NCBI GenBank assembly: GCA_035772405.1
Contig: JAYKKM010000439.1
Coordinates: 5,583,501 to 5,647,500 of the forward strand
DNA: 64,000 nucleotides
Reading direction: 5' to 3'
DNA from: Chrysogorgia sp. JL179-B06
Lineage: Eukaryota; Cnidaria; Anthozoa; Scleralcyonacea; Chrysogorgiidae
Made by a program: the position numbers and the translations under genes
In this document: in pieces, positions 59,713 to 64,000 of the stretch
How positions within the stretch are numbered: position 1 is the stretch's first letter
Layout: the number at the start of each line of letters is the position of its first letter
Notes under the pieces: generated by a model
Databases searched by the model: none
What the model saw: the letters and a program-made list of their open reading frames with translations, nothing else
What the model was told of the DNA's origin: nothing

Positions 59713-59835
59713 ATATAAATGAATGTATCCCAGAAAAACATGCTTGTCACTCTGACGCTAATTGTACAAATACCAACGGGTCCTTTACATGCATGTGCAA
59801 GGAGGGTTTCACTGTCAATGGTGCAAATTGTGATG
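59713..59835 (+). CDS. EGF-like exon, copy 76
   Basis: Thr26/Met28/Val35. The intron behind it switches to a position-3-type tail (ATAATAGTAATAATA, ATATTCACAACA), a visible recombination joint. Confidence 0.86.
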
Positions 59836-60153
59836 GTAAGTTGATTTGTTTATGCGCAATACCTTTCATATTAACTATTATTTTACAAGAAATAGACTTT
59901 ATTGATAATGGCTTGGTGAAACGTTTGCTTCGTTTATTCCGAAACCTTGTAACAATAATAAAAATAATAGTAATAATAATAATATTCACAACAATATAAT
60001 TTAACATTATATTGCTAAAATAAACAACTGGGCATGTTAGCGACAATATTATTTATAAGAATGCGAAATAGAATGTAACTTCCTTGCCAGAAACTCATGC
60101 AATTGCATTATCTCATTTTTTTTCGTTGGTTAACGAACATATTTATTTTTTAG

Positions 60154-60276
60154 ATATAAATGAATGTATCCCAGAAAAACATGCTTGTCACTCTGACGCT
60201 AATTGTACAAATACCAACGGGTCCTTTATATGCACGTGTAAAGAGGGTTTCACTGGCAATGGTGCAAATTGTGATG
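60154..60276 (+). CDS. EGF-like exon, copy 77
   Basis: Exact consensus, preceded by the AACGAACATATTT intron. Confidence 0.86.
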
Positions 60277-60393
60277 GTAAGTTGATTTGTTTATGCGCAA
60301 TACATTTCATATTAACTATTATTTTACAAGAAATAGACTTTACTGATACTGCCTTGGTGAAACGTTTACTTCGTTTATGTCGAAACCTTGTAA

Positions 60394-60424
<31 letters not shown>

Positions 60425-60607
60425 AATGATAATAATCACAACAATAATATAATTTAACATTTTATTGCTAAAATGAACAACTGGGCGTGTTAGGAACAAT
60501 ATTGTTTATCAGAATGTGAAATAGAATGTATCATTCCTTGCCACAAACTCATGCAATTGCATTATCTCATTTTTTTTCGTTATTGAACGAAAATATTTAT
60601 TTTTTAG

Positions 60608-60730
60608 ATATAAATGAATGTATCCCAGAAAAACATTCTTGTCACTCTGACGCTAATTGTACAAATACCAACGGGTCCTTTATATGCACGTGTAAAGAGG
60701 GTTTCACTGGCAATGGTGGAAATTGTGATG
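60608..60730 (+). CDS. EGF-like exon, copy 78
   Basis: Ser11 with Gly38 but Asp41. Confidence 0.86.
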
Positions 60731-61058
60731 GTAAGTTGATTTGTTTATGCGCAATACATTTCATATTAACTATTATTTTACAAGAAATAGACTTTACTGA
60801 TACTGCCTTGGTGAAACGTTTGCTTCGTTTATGCCGAAACCTTGTAATAATAATAAAAATAAAAATAATAATAATAATAATAATAATCACAACAATAATA
60901 TAATTTAACATTATATTGCTAAAATTAACAACTGGGCGTGTTAGATGACAATATTGTTTATAAGAATGCGAAATAGAATGTAACTTCCTTGCCAGAAACT
61001 CATGCAATTGCATTATCTCATTTTTTTTCGTTGGTTAACGAACATATTTATTTTTTAG

Positions 61059-61181
61059 ATATAAATGAATGTATCCCAGAAAAACATGCTTGTCACTCTG
61101 ACGCTAATTGTACAAATACCAACGGGTCCTTTATATGCACGTGTAAAGAGGGTTTCACTGGCAATGGTGGAAATTGTGATG
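61059..61181 (+). CDS. EGF-like exon, copy 79
   Basis: Gly38; followed by an expanded (AAT)n tract (about 61310-61352). Confidence 0.86.
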
Positions 61182-61298
61182 GTAAGTTGATTTGTTTATG
61201 CGCAATACATTTCATATTAACTATTATTTTACAAGAAATAGACTTTACTGATACTGGCTTGGTGAAACGTTTGCTTCGGTTATGCCGAACCCTTGTAA

Positions 61299-61353
<55 letters not shown>

Positions 61354-61523
61354 CACAACAATAATATAATTTAACATTATATTGCTAAAATAAACAACTG
61401 GGCGTGTTAGGGACAATATTGTTTATAAGAATGCGAAATCGAATGTATCTTCCTTGCCACAAATTCATGCAATTGCATTATCTCATTTTTTTTCGTTGGT
61501 AAACAAAAATATTTATTTTTTAG

Positions 61524-61646
61524 ATATAAATGAATGTATCCCAGAAAAACATGCCTGTCACTCTGACGCTAATTGTACAAATACCAACGGGTCCTTTATA
61601 TGCACGTGTAAAGAGGGTTTTACTGGCAATGGTGCAAATTGTGATG
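61524..61646 (+). CDS. EGF-like exon, copy 80
   Basis: Consensus with GCC at Ala11 and TTT at Phe33; donor GTAAGG. The upstream hairpin is broken here (CGTTGGTAAACAAAA). Confidence 0.84.
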
Positions 61647-61759
61647 GTAAGGTGATTTGTTTATGCGCAATACATTTCATATTAACTATTATTTTACAAG
61701 AAATAGACTTTACTGATACTGCCTTTGTGAAACGTTTGCTTCTTTTATGCCGAAACCTT

Positions 61760-61793
<34 letters not shown>

Positions 61794-61973
61794 TAATAAT
61801 AATCACAACAATAATATAATTTAACATTATATTGCTAAAATTAAAAACTGGGCGTGTTAGGGACAATATTGTTTATAAGAATGAAAAATAGAATGTAACT
61901 TCCTTGCCACAAACTCATGCAATTGCATTATCTCATTTTTTTTCGTTGGTCAACGAAAATATTTATTTTTTAG

Positions 61974-62096
61974 ATATAAATGAATGTATCCCAGAAAAAC
62001 ATGCTTGTCACTCTGACGCTAATTGTACAAATACCAACGGGTCCTTTACATGCATGTGCAAGGAGGGTTTCACTGTCAATGGTGCAAATTGTGATG
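61974..62096 (+). CDS. EGF-like exon, copy 81
   Basis: Thr26/Met28/Val35. Confidence 0.86.
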
Positions 62097-62213
62097 GTAA
62101 GTTGATTTGTTTATGCGCAATACCTTTCATATTAACTATTATTTTACAAGAAATAGACTTTACTGATACTGCCTTGGTGAAACGTTTGCTTCGTTTATGC
62201 CGAAACCTTGTAA

Positions 62214-62244
<31 letters not shown>

Positions 62245-62418
62245 AATCACAACAATAATATAATTTAACATTATATTGCTAAAATAAACAACTGGGCGTG
62301 TTAGATGACAATATTGTTTATAATAATGCGAAATAGAATGTATCTTCCTTGCCACAAACTCATGCAATTGCATTATCTCATTTTTTTTCGTTGGTTAACG
62401 AAAATATTTATTTTTTAG

Positions 62419-62541
62419 ATATAAATGAATGTATCCCAGAAAAACATGCTTGTCACTCTGACGCTAATTGTACAAATACCAACGGGTCCTTTATATGCAC
62501 GTGTAAAGAGGGTTTTACTGGCAATGGTGCAAATTGTGATG
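62419..62541 (+). CDS. EGF-like exon, copy 82
   Basis: Consensus protein, TTT at Phe33, donor GTAAGG. Confidence 0.85.
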
Positions 62542-62871
62542 GTAAGGTGATTTGTTTATGCGCAATACATTTCATATTAACTATTATTTTACAAGAAATA
62601 GACTTTACTGATACTGCCTTGGTGAAACGTTTGCTTCTTTTATTCCGAAACCTTGTAATAATAATAAAAATAAAAATAATAATAATAATAATAATAATAA
62701 TCACAACAATAATATAATTTAACATTATATTGCTAAAATTAACAACTGGGCATGTTAGGGACAATATTGTTTATAAGAATGCAAAATAGAATGTAACTTC
62801 CTTGCCAGAAACTCATGCAATTGCATTATCTCATTTTTTTTCGTTGGTTAACGAACATATTTATTTTTTAG

Positions 62872-62994
62872 ATATAAATGAATGTATCCCAGAAAAACAT
62901 GCTTGTCACTCTGACGCTAATTGTACAAATACCAACGGGTCCTTTATATGCACGTGTAAAGAGGGTTTCACTGGCAATGGTGCAAATTGTGATG
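62872..62994 (+). CDS. EGF-like exon, copy 83
   Basis: Exact consensus; its upstream intron is of the position-4 type and its downstream intron of the position-5 type. Confidence 0.86.
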
Positions 62995-63111
62995 GTAAGT
63001 TGATTTGTTTATGCGCAATACATTTCATATTAACTATTATTTTACAAGAAATAGACTCTACTGATAATGCCTTGGTGAAACGTTTACTTCGTTTATGTCG
63101 AAACCTTGTAA

Positions 63112-63153
<42 letters not shown>

Positions 63154-63331
63154 TAATAATCACAACAATAATATAATTTAACATTTTATTGCTAAAATGA
63201 ACAACTGGGCGTGTTAGGAACTGTATTGTTTATCAGAATGTGAAATAGAATGTATCATTCCTAGCCAGAAACTTATGCAACTGCATTAACTCACATTTTT
63301 TCGTTATTGAACGAAAATATTTATTTTTTAG

Positions 63332-63454
63332 ATATAAATGAATGTATCCCAGAAAAACATTCTTGTCACTCTGACGCTAATTGTACAAATACCAACGGGT
63401 CCTTTATATGCACGTGTAAAGAGGGTTTCACTGGCAATGGTGGAAATTGTGCTG
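63332..63454 (+). CDS. EGF-like exon, copy 84
   Basis: Ser11/Gly38/Ala41; appears to open another pentamer. Confidence 0.86.
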
Positions 63455-63567
63455 GTAAGTTGATTTGTTTATGCGCAATACATTTCATATTAAGTATTAT
63501 TTTACAAGAAATAGACTTTACTGATACTGCCTTGGTGAAACGTTTGCTTCGTTTATGCCGAAACCTT

Positions 63568-63611
<44 letters not shown>

Positions 63612-63781
63612 CACAACAATAATATAATTTAACATTATATTGCTAAAATTAACAACTGGGCGTGTTAGGGACAATATTCTTTATAAGAATGAAAAATAGA
63701 ATGTAGCTTCCTTGCCACAAACTCATGCAATTGCATTATCTCATTTTTTTTCGTTGGTCAACGAAAATATTTATTTTTTAG

Positions 63782-63904
63782 ATATAAATGAATGTATCCC
63801 AGAAAAACATGCTTGTCACTCTGACGCTAATTGTACAAATACCAACGGGTCCTTTACATGCATGTGCAAGGAGGGTTTCACTGTCAATGGTGCAAATTGT
63901 GATG
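63782..63904 (+). CDS. EGF-like exon, copy 85 (last in window)
   Basis: Thr26/Met28/Val35. Donor GTAAGT is present, and the intron runs off the right edge with the GATAATGG marker, so further units are expected. Confidence 0.86.
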
Positions 63905-64000
63905 GTAAGTTGATTTGTTTATGCGCAATACCTTTCATATTAACTATTATTTTACAAGAAATAGACTTTATTGATAATGGCTTGGTGAAACGTTTGCTTC

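Larger units (their letters stand above)
22483..64000 (+). repeat. Tandem array of 85 EGF-exon units, about 450 bp each
   Basis: Start-to-start distance of neighbouring exons is mostly 443-456 bp; exceptions are explained by insertions or deletions. A unit has an upstream intron part (CTCATGCAATTGCATTATCT, then CGTTGGTTAACG, then a T-rich tract and AG), the 123-bp exon, a GTAAG donor, an intron part reading CAAGAAATAGACTTTACTGA, an (AAT)n tract, and CACAACAATAATATAATTTA. Exon residue numbers used in these entries count the Asp of the split codon as 1, so the cysteines are 5, 12, 18, 27, 29 and 40 (expected pairs 5-18, 12-27, 29-40). DINEC, Asn20 and Phe25 form a calcium-binding EGF signature, and C-x-N-x4-F-x-C is the Asp/Asn beta-hydroxylation consensus. 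Consensus variable residues are Ile6, Pro7, Glu8, Ala11, Asn22, Ile26, Thr28, Gly35, Asn36, Ala38 and Asp41. The array begins mid-intron at 22483 and continues beyond the window. Such proteins are normally secreted or on the cell surface; no signal peptide or membrane segment is visible here. Confidence 0.95.

Noticed and set aside
25130..63627. Plus-strand frames of 90-140 codons that start upstream of each exon and read on through the donor into the intron
   Set aside because: They join intron, exon and intron. The AG acceptor and GTAAG donor at constant places, and a complete EGF domain exactly between them, show that only the 123-bp part is exon.
26459..63674. About 100-codon minus-strand open frames in most array units, with long isoleucine runs
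   Set aside because: They are the antisense of the EGF exon plus the (AAT)n tract, repeat with the unit and resemble no protein. The plus-strand frame explains the cysteine pattern.
22483..64000. The array as a pure assembly artefact
   Set aside because: Copies carry many different ordered variants (unique residues in copies 2, 17, 27 and 55, distinct tract lengths, nested LINE fragments), which simple misassembly would not invent. Exact copy number still depends on the assembly.

Overview
The window looks like metazoan nuclear DNA, AT-rich and full of decayed transposons. Spliced phase-1 EGF exons, two kinds of non-LTR retrotransposon, foldback elements and a possible Penelope-type hammerhead together suggest a cnidarian or another early-branching marine invertebrate. 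This placement is an inference from element types; no host gene here fixes the species. I saw no tRNA, rRNA, operon or CRISPR locus.

Bases 1-17100 are a transposon graveyard. A CR1/L2-like LINE (1-1543) is cut by the left edge and carries one frameshift. Four more LINE relics follow (4076-4619, 7081-7212, 10046-10322 and 10975-11350 on the minus strand). At least eight inverted-repeat or foldback elements are visible, among them a 791-bp foldback with 270-bp arms bounded by TTAA (12462-13252), a 310-bp MITE with a 13-bp terminal repeat (11979-12288), and a 2.2-kb inverted-repeat element (7480-9681) enclosing a broken gene of a multicopy family. A short sequence at 14424-14458 folds as a minimal hammerhead ribozyme.

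Bases 17100-22482 are satellites: a GGTAACAGAC-type minisatellite with a recurring spacer, a 150-300-bp period tandem repeat, three 80-bp repeats, a 195-bp (TA)n tract and a doubled GC-rich hairpin that abuts the array described next.

Bases 22483-64000 are the main feature: 85 tandem units of about 450 bp, all on the plus strand and running off the right edge. Each holds one 123-bp exon encoding a single 41-residue calcium-binding EGF-like domain, with symmetric phase-1 ends and (in 83 of 85 copies) AG/GTAAG-type splice sites. Introns are near-identical and hold an (AAT)n tract. Joined, the exons would add about 3,485 residues to one extracellular multi-EGF protein. The units are arranged in higher-order repeats: pentamers of about 2,256 bp and a block of about 30 units duplicated 13.5 kb away. 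A restriction-like-endonuclease LINE sits in the first unit, and a 168-bp LINE 3'-end fragment has been copied into five others along with the units. No first or last exon of the gene is visible here.
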